64,000 bases of DNA from DASRIA01 sp963816975 (GTDB taxonomy: Bacteria; Actinomycetota; Thermoleophilia; Solirubrobacterales; JBBDJG01). Below, piece by piece: positions 34,111 to 43,254 of this stretch (position 1 is the first letter of the stretch; each line of letters begins with the position of its first letter). Made by a program: the position numbers and the translations under genes. The stretch lies in assembly GCA_963816975.1 (NCBI GenBank), contig CAWFMD010000001.1, forward strand, positions 186,001 to 250,000, in the 5' to 3' direction. The notes below the pieces were generated by a model. That model made no database searches. It was given only the letters and a program-made list of their open reading frames with translations, and was not told where the DNA came from.

Positions 34111-35373
34111 TCAGTCGGCGAGCGCGCCAGCCATCCCCTTCAGGCCGACGTCCATGAGCTGCCACGCCGTCCCCGCATGGAAGGGCTCGCCCGCGTTGAA
34201 GCGCATCGGCAGGTAGAAGCCGAGCATCTTCTTGCCGAGCCGCCAGAGCGGGGAGACGCCGACCTTGTAGTCGCCGTCGGCGTCGGGACGGACCTCGACC
34301 GGCCGGGCGGGGTCGCCGGTGACCCGCAGCGGGACCTGCGCGAACGTCGCCTTGTCGAGCATCTCCATCACGCACATGCTGACCGGGTCGAACGGGCTGG
34401 TGAAGGGGCCACCGTCCACTTGCGACGCGATGTGATCCGCCGTCGCGTCGGCCTGCAGCATCGCCAGGAACGCCTGCTTGACCGGGAAGTCCCCCGCGTC
34501 GCCGGGCGCATAGATGTCCGGGTGCCCCTTCACCTGGCGCGTGTCGGGCTCCGTTTCGAGAAACCCGCGGTCATCTGCGGGCAGCGCGTCGTACCGGCAG
34601 GCGGCGACATAGGGCGGAAAGGAGATCAGCTGGTCGAACGGGCGCGAAATCCCGCCCGCGAAGCTCGCCTTGTCCGCGGTGATGCGCTCGACGACCTCGT
34701 CGGTGTGTCCTGCGATGCCGCGTTGCTCGAACTCGTCCACGACGACCTCGTGCAGGCGCGGCCCAAACGCCTGGATGAACGATTGCTCGAAGGTCGCGCA
34801 TGTGATCTTCACACGATCACGCAGGCCTTCGCGGCGCAGCCACGTTTCGAGCATGAAGACGATCTCGTACAGCGGCCCGGCGCACTTGTTGTTCGGGGGC
34901 ACGACGAACAGCACCTGTTGGTCGGTGCCGGCGGCCGCGCGCCCGCGCAGGTCCTGAAGTCGCTGCCCGAGGTCGACCATCGCGTCGGGCGTCCAGATCG
35001 TCGCCGCGTGCTCGGCCAGCCCGGGCACTTCCTCCGGTCGCATGTCGGCGCCCGTGCCGATCACGAGGAAGTCGTATGGAAGGGTTGAGCCGTCCTCGAG
35101 CCCGACGAGCCGGCGGTCCGGGTCGACCTCGCGAACGCTTCCCGGCACGAGTCCGATGTGTTGCTTGTAGGTGGGCCGTCGCAGCGGCACCAGAAACGAG
35201 TTGGGATCCGCACCGAACGGGATGTAGATCGTGTTCGGCTTGAACAGGAAGGCGTCCTGGTCCGAGACCAGGGTGATGTCGACTTTGCGCTTCGCCCGCA
35301 TGCGCAGCAGGAACGAGGTCTCGAGGCCGGCAAAGCCGCCGCCGAGCACCAGCACCCTGGGTACCGCTTTCAT
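34111..35373 (-). CDS. SQR/NDH-2-like FAD oxidoreductase
   Basis: The 420-residue protein has two Rossmann folds. The first opens with LVLGGGFAGLETSF. IGTGADMRPEEVPG and NKCAGPLYEIVFMLE follow, and DIYAPGDAGDFPVKQAFLA is the second FAD motif. The layout and C-terminal membrane-facing region fit sulfide:quinone oxidoreductases. Only one redox-type Cys is clear, in NKCAGP; the second Cys of the classic SQR pair is not obvious, so sulfide oxidation is not proven. It is divergent from an ArsR-family gene and followed by two small genes, and may pass electrons to quinone. Confidence 0.8.
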   Translation of the reverse strand: MKAVPRVLVLGGGFAGLETSFLLRMRAKRKVDITLVSDQDAFLFKPNTIYIPFGADPNSFLVPLRRPTYKQHIGLVPGSVREVDPDRRLVGLEDGSTLPYDFLVIGTGADMRPEEVPGLAEHAATIWTPDAMVDLGQRLQDLRGRAAAGTDQQVLFVVPPNNKCAGPLYEIVFMLETWLRREGLRDRVKITCATFEQSFIQAFGPRLHEVVVDEFEQRGIAGHTDEVVERITADKASFAGGISRPFDQLISFPPYVAACRYDALPADDRGFLETEPDTRQVKGHPDIYAPGDAGDFPVKQAFLAMLQADATADHIASQVDGGPFTSPFDPVSMCVMEMLDKATFAQVPLRVTGDPARPVEVRPDADGDYKVGVSPLWRLGKKMLGFYLPMRFNAGEPFHAGTAWQLMDVGLKGMAGALAD

Positions 35374-35454
35374 GGCTTGCAGTCTGGACCTTGTCGGTGG
35401 TGGCGCAATCCGGGTGGATCACGACATCAGGTGCGGGCTTCCCACATACATCTA

Positions 35455-35472
35455 CACAACCAAGAAGTTGTG
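35455..35472. promoter_or_regulatory. Inverted repeat between SQR-like and ArsR-family genes
   Basis: CACAAC and GTTGTG are separated by six bases, 14 bp before the ArsR-family start and about 90 bp from the SQR-like gene start. The surrounding 50 bp are unusually AT-rich for this region. This is where a winged-helix repressor would bind to control one or both divergent genes. Confidence 0.5.
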
Positions 35473-35485
35473 CTAACGTGAGTGC

Positions 35486-35833
35486 ATGGCCGCCGTGCCG
35501 ATGCCGAGCCCGGTTCCCGACGACCTCGTCGAGCTGATCGCACGCCGCTTCCGCGTGCTGGGGGAGCCGATGCGCATCAAGCTGCTCGATCGCCTGCGCG
35601 ACGGGGCTGCGAGCGTCGCGGAGCTGCAGCACGCGACCGGCGCATCGCAGCAGAACGTCTCCAAGCACCTTGGAGTGTTACTCCAGTCAGGGCTCGTCGC
35701 GCGCCGCAAGCAGGGCAACTTCGCCCGCTACGAGATCGCCGACGACTCGGTCTTCGACCTGTGCGAGCAGGTGTGCGGAGGACTGCGGCGCCAGCTCGAC
35801 GAGCTTGACGCGGTACTCGGGCGAGGCGCGTGA
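35486..35833 (+). CDS. ArsR/SmtB-family winged-helix regulator
   Basis: The 115-residue protein has the ArsR fold: FRVLGEPMRIKLLDRLRDG, AELQHATGASQQNVSKHLGVL recognition helix region, and the LVARRKQGNFARYEIAD wing. Two cysteines, in LCEQVCG near the C-terminus, are four residues apart and could form a thiol sensor for persulfide, metal or redox signals; the classic metal-binding CxC is absent. It sits between the divergent SQR-like gene and the MMPL transporter gene 7 bp downstream, and probably controls both. Confidence 0.87.
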   Translation: MAAVPMPSPVPDDLVELIARRFRVLGEPMRIKLLDRLRDGAASVAELQHATGASQQNVSKHLGVLLQSGLVARRKQGNFARYEIADDSVFDLCEQVCGGLRRQLDELDAVLGRGA

Positions 35834-35840
35834 GCTGCTC

Positions 35841-37949
35841 GTGACCGAGGTCGGTCCGATCGGGCGCCTGGGTCGCTGGACGGCAACCCACTTTCGCGCG
35901 GTGGTTGCCGTCTGGACTCTGATCGCCGTCGCGGCGGGCGTGCTGGCCCCACGGGTCGAGCACGCGCTGTCGGGCGCTGGGTGGGAGGCGACCGGCTCGC
36001 AGTCGGTGGCCGCCCGGCAGCTCGTCGACCGCGGCTTCTCCGGTCTTTCGAGCAGCTCCCTGATGGTGGTGGTCCATGCGCGCGATCAGAAAGTGGGGGA
36101 TCCCGGCTTCGATCGCGTGGTCCGGAGGGTCGCGGGAGTCCTCGGCGAAAGCGACGCGGTGAGCGTCGTCGTGCCGCCCCGCCGCGGCGTCTCGGTGTCC
36201 GCCGACGGTCATACGGCGATCGTGCAGGGCGGCGCAGCTCGGGGCCCCAACGGCATGGTGCGCGCCGCCGACGACCTCAAGCGGCCCTTGGAGCGGGTGG
36301 CCGGCGACTCCATCGAAGCGAACCTGACCGGCGCCTCGGGCATGTGGTCGGACTTCAACGAGGCGAACAAGACCGCGATGCTCAAGTCGGAGGTGATCTC
36401 CTGGCCCGTGACGATGGCGATCCTCGTGCTGGCGTTCGGCTCGCTCGTGGCTGCCGGCCTACCCCTGATGCTCACGATCCTCGGCCTTGTGGCGGCGGCC
36501 GGCTCGCTCTACCTCGGCACCCAGCTGCTCGACATCTCGATCTGGGCGATGAACTTCGCGCTGATGTTCGCGCTGGCGCTTGGCATCGACTATGCGTTGT
36601 TCGTGTTGATGCGCTTTCGCAGCGCTTTCTTCGGGCAAGGCCTCGCCGCGGAGGACGCGGCCGCGGTCACGATGGACACCGCGGGGAAAGCGGTCCTGTT
36701 CTCCGGTTTGACCGTGCTGATCTCCCTGTCGGCGGTGATGCTCGTGCCCAGCCCCGCGTTTCGCTCCATGAGCCTGGGGATCATGCTGTCGGTGATCTTC
36801 GTCCTGGGGGCAACCCTCACGCTGCTGCCCGCGGTGCTGGCGAAGCTGGGACCGCGGGTCGACCGGCTCGCCCTGCGCTGGGTCCACTCCGGCGAGCATC
36901 GCTCGCCGCGCTTCGCGCGCTGGGGGGAGCGCCTCTGGCGGCGCCCGCTTGCCTGGGGCACGGCCGCGTTGGTCGTGCTCGTCGCGCTCGCGATCCCGGT
37001 GCTCGGGCTCGACACCGGCATGCCGTCGATCAAGGTTGTGCCCGCCGGCGATCAGTCGCGACAGGGCTACGAGCAGGTCAAGGCGGCCTTCGGCGAGGGC
37101 GCACCCGGCGCGCTGCAGGTCATCGGCCCGGAGGGCCAGGCAGGCAGTGCGGTCGCAACGCTGCGGCGCGATCCCGGAATCGCACGGGCGCTGCGGCCCC
37201 AGCGTGGGCGGGATGGCCTGGCCCTGATCCAGGCAATACCCGCCCAGGATCCCTCGAGCAAAGAGGTGGGGCGGACTGTGGACCGCCTGCGCGGGGACCT
37301 TGCCGGGGACTTCCTGGTGGGCGGGGCGGCGGCCGAGAACCACGACCTCGAGCAGGCCCTGGCTGCGAAGACGCCGTTCGTCATCGGGATCGTGCTGGCG
37401 CTCGGGTTCTTGCTGCTGCTGGTCGCGCTGCAGGCGCCCGTGATCGCAGCGGTCGGGGTGCTCACGAACCTGCTCGCGACCGGGGCGGCGTTCGGCGTCG
37501 CGAAGCTGATCTTCCAGGACGGCAACCTGCAGGGCCTGCTCGGTTTCGACTCCCAGGGTTTCCTCGATGCGTGGGGCCCCGTGTTCTTCTTCGCGATGAT
37601 CTTCGCGATCTCGATGGACTACACGGTGTTCCTGTTGAGCTCCGCCAAAGAGCACTGGGATCGCTCGCAAGACCCCAAGCAGGCGATGGTCGAGGGCCTG
37701 GCGCACTCGGGGCGCGTGATCTTCGCAGCCGCCGCCGTGATGGTCGCGGTGTTCTTCACGTTCGCGCTGTCCGGGCCGCTGCCACCCAAGGAGATGGGCG
37801 TGATCCTCGGCGTCGCCGTGCTGCTCGACGCCGCGCTGGTGAGGCTCGTGCTCGTGCCCGTGGCGCTGCGACTGCTGGGTGCGCGCGCATGGTGGCTGCC
37901 TCGGTGGATCGACCGCGTGCTCCCCGACGTGCGCTTCGGCCACGCCTAG
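35841..37949 (+). CDS. MMPL/RND-family membrane transporter
   Basis: The 702-residue protein has a first membrane helix (AVVAVWTLIAVAAGVLAP), a large outer loop, and two sets of membrane helices near residues 170-330 and 510-690. In the second set are SMDYTVFLLSSAKEHW and the matching LGIDYALFVLMRFR of the first set, the proton-relay Asp region of MMPL proteins. Substrates of the family include lipids and hydrophobic compounds. The GTG at 35841 lies 7 bp after the regulator gene. An earlier ATG would overlap that gene with an unlikely N-terminus. Confidence 0.88.
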   Translation: MTEVGPIGRLGRWTATHFRAVVAVWTLIAVAAGVLAPRVEHALSGAGWEATGSQSVAARQLVDRGFSGLSSSSLMVVVHARDQKVGDPGFDRVVRRVAGVLGESDAVSVVVPPRRGVSVSADGHTAIVQGGAARGPNGMVRAADDLKRPLERVAGDSIEANLTGASGMWSDFNEANKTAMLKSEVISWPVTMAILVLAFGSLVAAGLPLMLTILGLVAAAGSLYLGTQLLDISIWAMNFALMFALALGIDYALFVLMRFRSAFFGQGLAAEDAAAVTMDTAGKAVLFSGLTVLISLSAVMLVPSPAFRSMSLGIMLSVIFVLGATLTLLPAVLAKLGPRVDRLALRWVHSGEHRSPRFARWGERLWRRPLAWGTAALVVLVALAIPVLGLDTGMPSIKVVPAGDQSRQGYEQVKAAFGEGAPGALQVIGPEGQAGSAVATLRRDPGIARALRPQRGRDGLALIQAIPAQDPSSKEVGRTVDRLRGDLAGDFLVGGAAAENHDLEQALAAKTPFVIGIVLALGFLLLLVALQAPVIAAVGVLTNLLATGAAFGVAKLIFQDGNLQGLLGFDSQGFLDAWGPVFFFAMIFAISMDYTVFLLSSAKEHWDRSQDPKQAMVEGLAHSGRVIFAAAAVMVAVFFTFALSGPLPPKEMGVILGVAVLLDAALVRLVLVPVALRLLGARAWWLPRWIDRVLPDVRFGHA

Positions 37950-38082
37950 CCGCTCAGGTAGTGATCTAGTCGCAGGCGGGCTGGTCGACCGCGCACGGCT
38001 GCCTCCGTGGAGACTGCGGATCGAGTGCGGTGGTCAGTACGCATGAGCCGGGCGGACGCCGCGGCTAGCTTCATAAGTGAGC

Positions 38083-39510
38083 ATGCCCGAGCACCTGACT
38101 CCCCTCGACGCGACGTTCCTCGAGCTCGAGCAGTCGGACGAATCCGCGCACATGCACATCGGCGGCGCGCTGATCTTCGACCCGCGCCCCGATGGGACGG
38201 TCCCGAGCCTCGGCGACGTGTGCCGACACCTGGACTCGCGGCTCTCTCGGCTGCCGCGCTACCGGCGCAAGTTGTCCGAGCCGCGCACAGGTGGCCTGAG
38301 GTGGCCGGCGTGGGAGGACGACGAGCGCTTTCATCTTGCGTCTCACGTGCGCCACGCCGCGCTCCCCGCGCCCGGTGGGGAAGCCGAGTTGTGTGAGTGG
38401 CTGGGCGATTACTGGTCGCACCGTCTCGACCGCCGGCGGCCGCTGTGGGAGGTCGTGCTGCTGGACGGGCTCGAGGGGGATCGCTGGGCCCTGGTCACGA
38501 AGACGCATCACGCGATGGTGGACGGGGTCGGCTCCGTGGACGCGGGGTACCTGATGCTCGACGACACTCCGGAGCCGCCCGTCGAGCAAGGCGGCACCTT
38601 CGAACCCTGGCCTCCCTCAGCAGGCCCGCAGGCGCGGCGCTCTCGTCGGTCGCAGGTGGTGAGCGCCGTGCGCTGGATGCCCGACCATCTGCTGCGAGTC
38701 GTGCGCGGCGGCGCGGACATCGCGCTGCATCCGCACAAGGCGATCGAGATGCTCGAGCGCTCGCGGGCGACCGTCGAACTGCTCGTGCGCGATGAGGTTG
38801 TCAAGGCGCCACGCTCGTCCCTCAATTGCGACATGGGCGCGACGCGGAGCTTCGCGGTCGTGCGCGTGCCCCTGTCCGAGCTGAAGGCGGTCAAGGCGCG
38901 GCACGGGGGCACGGTCAACGACGTCGTGCTGGCCGCCGTCACCGGCGGGCTGCGGCGGCTGCTGACCGCGCGCGGGGAGCAGCCGCCCGCCCAGGGATTG
39001 CGTGCGATGGTTCCGATGAACGTGCGCCAGGCGTCCGAGAAGCTGGCGCTCGGCAACAAGATCTCGTCGCTGTTCGTCCACCTGCCGGTCGGGGCGGACA
39101 CCCCGTTCGACCGGTACCGGCACGTGATGCAGGAGGCGGCTGCCATCAAGTCGAGCACCCAGTCGCTCGGCACGTCGACGGTGATCTCGCTCGCCGGCCT
39201 GGCGCCGCCCGTGATCCACGCGAGCATCGCCCGCAGCCTGTATGCAACGCGCCTGTTCAACGTGACGGTCACCAACGTGCCCGGGCCCCAGCAGACGCTG
39301 TATGCGCTCGGGGCCCGGTTGCGCGAGATCTGGCCGCTGGTGCCGCTCGCCGCCGAGCACGCAGTTGGCGTGGCGATCTTCTCCTATGACGGAAACGTGG
39401 TCTTCGGCATCAATGCCGCCGCGGACGCGGTACCCGACCTGGACGTGCTGCGCGACGGGATCGCGGCCGAGATCGAAGCGCTGCGCGAGCTGACGGCGCA
39501 GCCGGCCTGA
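38083..39510 (+). CDS. Wax ester synthase/diacylglycerol acyltransferase (WS/DGAT), copy 2
   Basis: The 475-residue protein begins PEHLTPLDATFLELEQ and has active-site HHAMVDG near residue 143, NDVVLAAVTGGLRR and TNVPGPQQTLYALG. It is related to copy 1 at 27.2 kb but not a recent duplicate, judging by the differences in the loops. It should also make triacylglycerol or wax ester. Its stop is one base before the ATG of the flavoprotein gene, so the two are translated together. Confidence 0.9.
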   Translation: MPEHLTPLDATFLELEQSDESAHMHIGGALIFDPRPDGTVPSLGDVCRHLDSRLSRLPRYRRKLSEPRTGGLRWPAWEDDERFHLASHVRHAALPAPGGEAELCEWLGDYWSHRLDRRRPLWEVVLLDGLEGDRWALVTKTHHAMVDGVGSVDAGYLMLDDTPEPPVEQGGTFEPWPPSAGPQARRSRRSQVVSAVRWMPDHLLRVVRGGADIALHPHKAIEMLERSRATVELLVRDEVVKAPRSSLNCDMGATRSFAVVRVPLSELKAVKARHGGTVNDVVLAAVTGGLRRLLTARGEQPPAQGLRAMVPMNVRQASEKLALGNKISSLFVHLPVGADTPFDRYRHVMQEAAAIKSSTQSLGTSTVISLAGLAPPVIHASIARSLYATRLFNVTVTNVPGPQQTLYALGARLREIWPLVPLAAEHAVGVAIFSYDGNVVFGINAAADAVPDLDVLRDGIAAEIEALRELTAQPA

Positions 39511-39511
39511 C

Positions 39512-40888
39512 ATGGGCATCACCGTCATAGAGGGGCGCCGGGACGAGCGCCGCAGGGTGCTGATCGCCGGCGGCGGCATCGCCGCCGCCGAGACGTTGCT
39601 CGCCCTGCATGCGCTGGCGCCGTCGCGTGTGTCCGTCGAGCTGCTCGCCCCGGACCCCGACTTCACCTACCGTCCGTTGTCGGTCGGTGAGCCGTTCAAG
39701 CGCGCCTCGACCAAGCGCCTGCCGTTGGCCGATGTGGCGGCCGAGCATGGTGCGCGTTACCAACGCGCCGCGCTCGCACGGGTGGATTCAGAGGATCGGG
39801 TCGTGCAGACCACAGCCGGCGAAGAGCTGGGATACGACTTCCTGGTCCTGGCGATCGGTACCCGGGCAACCGTGGCGCTGGCGGGGGCGCTGACCTTCCG
39901 CGGACCGGCCGACGTCGACGCGTTCGAGGGCCTGCTGGGCGACCTCGAGCGGGGCGCCGTGCGACGGCTTGCTTTCGCGGTACCGCACGGCGTCGGGTGG
40001 CCGCTACCGATCTACGAACTGGCTTTGATGACCGCCGCCCATCTGGCGTCGGCCGGCGTCTCCGGAGTCGACATCGCGATCGTCACGCCCGAGCGCGAAC
40101 CGCTCGGCATCTTCGGCCCGGCCTCGAGCGAGCGCGTCCGCGCACTGGCCGACGGCGCCGGGATCCAGCTGCTCACATCGAGTGCGCCGTCCTCGATCGA
40201 GCCCGGCCGCCTGATCCTGATGAACGGGGACGTCGTGCCCGCCGATCGCGTGGTGGCGCTGCCGGCACTCGATGTCCCTCCGATCCCGGGAGTGCCGCAG
40301 GGACCGCGCGGCTTCATCCCGACGGACCCGTCGTTCCTGGTGGACGGACTCGAGCGGGTGTACGCGGCGGGCGATGCCACCTGGTATCCGATCAAGCAGG
40401 GCGGACTCGCGGCCCAGCAGGCCGACGTGGTCGCGACGGCGATCGCCGCCGCGACCGGCGAGCCGGTGCGGCCCACCCAGTTTCACCCGGTGCTGCGCGG
40501 GATCCTGGTCGGCGGTGACAGGCCGCTGCACATGCGGGACGGAGAGGGATCGGATTCGGCCGCCGGCAGCGAGCCGCTGTGGTGGCCGCCCGGCAAGGTC
40601 GCCGGCCTCTACCTGACGCCCTACCTGGCCGAGCGCCGCGGCGACCCTCCGCGTGCACCGCTGGCCGAGATCGAGCGGCCGCTTCCGGACGAAGAGGGGG
40701 TCGATCAGGCGGGTGTGCTGGATCTGACCCTGGCCGCAGCCGATGCGAGCGCACGCTCGGAGGACTTCGAAGGAGCCCTGCGCTGGCTCGATGCCGCCGA
40801 GCAGCTGAACGTCGTCCTGCCGATCGAATACGCGCGCAGGCGCCGCACGTGGAATGTTGCGATGGCGGAGCAACGGCTGGAGCGCTAG
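39512..40888 (+). CDS. NAD(P)/FAD-dependent oxidoreductase, NDH-2/SQR-like
   Basis: The 458-residue protein has FAD motif VLIAGGGIAAAETLLAL, the strand-turn LVLAIGTRATVALAG and the second FAD motif YAAGDATWYPIKQGGLAAQQAD. The C-terminal extension of about 80 residues ends in a helix-rich tail. It resembles the SQR-like protein at 34.1 kb at the fold level only. Start and stop are almost contiguous with the acyltransferase gene upstream and the PEP-binding enzyme gene downstream (2 bp), so these form one operon. Confidence 0.84.
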   Translation: MGITVIEGRRDERRRVLIAGGGIAAAETLLALHALAPSRVSVELLAPDPDFTYRPLSVGEPFKRASTKRLPLADVAAEHGARYQRAALARVDSEDRVVQTTAGEELGYDFLVLAIGTRATVALAGALTFRGPADVDAFEGLLGDLERGAVRRLAFAVPHGVGWPLPIYELALMTAAHLASAGVSGVDIAIVTPEREPLGIFGPASSERVRALADGAGIQLLTSSAPSSIEPGRLILMNGDVVPADRVVALPALDVPPIPGVPQGPRGFIPTDPSFLVDGLERVYAAGDATWYPIKQGGLAAQQADVVATAIAAATGEPVRPTQFHPVLRGILVGGDRPLHMRDGEGSDSAAGSEPLWWPPGKVAGLYLTPYLAERRGDPPRAPLAEIERPLPDEEGVDQAGVLDLTLAAADASARSEDFEGALRWLDAAEQLNVVLPIEYARRRRTWNVAMAEQRLER

Positions 40889-40890
40889 CG

Positions 40891-43232
40891 GTGGCGCTGC
40901 CGCTCGAGCATTGCGCGGACCTGCCGGCAGCGCGCGTCGGAGGCAAGGCGCAGATGCTCGGCGCCGCGCTGCGCGCGGGGTTTCCCGTCCCACCGGGGGT
41001 GCTGATCGAGCCCGGCGAAGCGGTCGACGCGTCCGCAGTGGTCGCCGCCCTCGGGGCAGGGCCGTTCGCCGTGCGTTCCTCCTCCCCCCACGAGGACGGC
41101 TCCCGTGCCTCTTGGGCGGGGCAGTTCGCGACACATCTGTGGGTCGAGGTGGGTGCGCTGCCGGGGGCAGTCGAGGACGTGCGCGCCTCCGGCGCCGGTG
41201 CGGCGGCGCGGGCTTATGGCGGCCATTCGAAGGCGATCCCCGCACTCGTACAGCCGATCGTGGCAGCCGATGCAGCCGGGGTGATGTTCACGATCGATCC
41301 GCGCGACGGGCGCGATGACCGCTGCGTGGTCGAAGCCGTGGCGGGGCTCGGCGACCCGCTGGCGGACGGGCGGGCCGAGCCGGCGCGGTTCCTCGTGGAC
41401 GCGGGCTCGGAGCGGCTGCTCGAAGCGGAGCACCCCGCGGCGGCCGGCATCGACAGCGAGCGCGTGTGCGAGGTTGTGGCCCTCGGGCTACGGGTGTCCG
41501 AATGGAGGGGTGAGCCGCTCGACATCGAGTGGGCATGGGCGCTCGACCGTCCGTGGCTTCTGCAGGCCCGGCCGATCACCGCCGCATCGTGGACGCCCGC
41601 CGCCGGGCAGTGGACCGCGGCGAACTTCAAAGAGGTGATGCCGGGCGTGGTGACGCCCCTGACGGCGTCGATGAGCCTCGAGCACGACTTCCCGCGCGCC
41701 ACCAGCGACTTCGCCGCGGACCTCGGGTTGATCAAGCGGGGCGCACGCGTTACGGAGGGCCGCTTGTTCTACGGCCACGCGTACTGGCGCGTCGACACGG
41801 TGAAAGACACGATGCTGCGGCTCCCCGGCTTCCGCGAGCGCGCGTTCGACACGACGATCGGCATCGCGGCCGCATATGAGGGCGACGGGCGGACGGCGGG
41901 GATGACCCCGAGCACGCTGCGGCACGGGCTGCCTGCGCTGCGCGCACTGCGGCGGGCGTACCGTCAGGACGGACCCGCAGCCGGCCGCTACCGGGATGCC
42001 TTTGCCGCCGAGGAGGCGGAGTGGCTCGCGCTCGGCTGGCGCTCGATCTCGGATCAGGAACTGACGGCCCGGGTGCAGGCCGCGGTTGAACAACACTGGC
42101 GCACGAACCGCTGGGCGATGCGGGTCTCCTTTCTCTCCGAGCAGGCGCAGGACGACCTCCGCGGGGCGCTGCGCCGCGTCCGCGGACTCGACCCGCCGCC
42201 CTGCGAGGGCCTGTTGCTGGCCGGGCTCGAGGAGCTCGCGACAGGGCGGCCCGTGCGGGAGCTGGCGCGGCTCGCCGCGCGCCACCGTGGGCTGCGCGAG
42301 GAGGTGCTGGCCGCCGACCGCATGGAGGCCCTGCCCGCGGCGGTGCGGACCGACTTCTCCGTGCTTGTCGCGCGGCACGGCCACATGGCCGAGGCCGACG
42401 AGGAGCTCTCGCAGCCGCGCTGGGACGAGGACCCGAGCATCCCGCTCGCACTGCTGAAAGCCGCGATCCGCGCCGAAGACGCACGCCCCCACACCGACGG
42501 CGCACCGCTCATGCCCGACCGTGAAGCTGAGGAGCGCCGAGTACTCGGCGCCGCCGGCCGGCGGCGCCGGTCGCTGCGCCGCAAGCTCGCGCTGGCACGC
42601 AGCTACGCGTGGTGGCGTGAGGAACTGCGGGACGTGCTCACACGCACGAACCGGCTCACCCGCCGCGCGTTCCTGGCGCTCGGCGAGCGCTGGGTCGAGC
42701 GGGGCCTGATCGAAGACCCCGCGGACGTCTTCTGGATGAAGGCCGACGAGGTGACCGCCGTGCTCGGCGGCGAGCTCGACCTCCACGACCTGGCCGCTCT
42801 GGTACCGGAACGCCGCCGTCACGCGGACCGCTTTCGCCGCTGGCGCCCGCCGGAGACGCTGGGCGCGCCCCCCGCGCGTTGCCCGCACCTCCCGGCGGCG
42901 GCCGCGCGCTCGCCGGAACCGCATGCTCGCCGGGCATCGCCGAGGGACCGGTTTGCGTGCTGCGCTCACTTGACCAGGCGGCGGCCGTGGCGCCCGGATC
43001 GATCTTGGTGCTCGAGTACTCGAATCCCGGCTGGACGCCGGTCTACAACGTTGCAGCCGGGCTCGTCACCGAGGAGGGAGGGCTGCTCTCGCACGGCTCG
43101 ATCGTGGCGCGCGAGCGCGGCCTGCCGGCGGTCATCCAGGTACGCGACGCGACACGCTTGCTGCACGACGGGCAGCGCGTGCGCATCGACGGGGACCGGG
43201 GCAGCGTGCTGGTGCTGGACGCAGGCCGATGA
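40891..43232 (+). pseudogene. PEP/pyruvate-binding enzyme (rifampicin-phosphotransferase-like), frameshifted
   Basis: A GTG at 40891 opens about 660 residues. It contains an ATP-grasp segment (VGGKAQMLGAALRAGFPVPPG, FAVRSSSPHEDGSRASWAGQ, GVMFTIDPRDG, LLQARPIT) and a long helical middle domain beginning WTAANFKEVMPGVVTPLT. At a run of six C's (42868-42873) the frame shifts. The phosphohistidine domain (TACSPGIAEGPVCVL, LLSHGSIVARERGLPAVI) lies in another frame up to the TGA at 43232. Restoring one base gives a single ~780-residue protein of rifampicin phosphotransferase layout. Without it the catalytic His is lost. Whether this is a real mutation or a homopolymer sequencing error cannot be told from the sequence. 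Confidence 0.8.
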
Positions 43233-43254
43233 AGCGCGACAGAGGAGGTTGACG

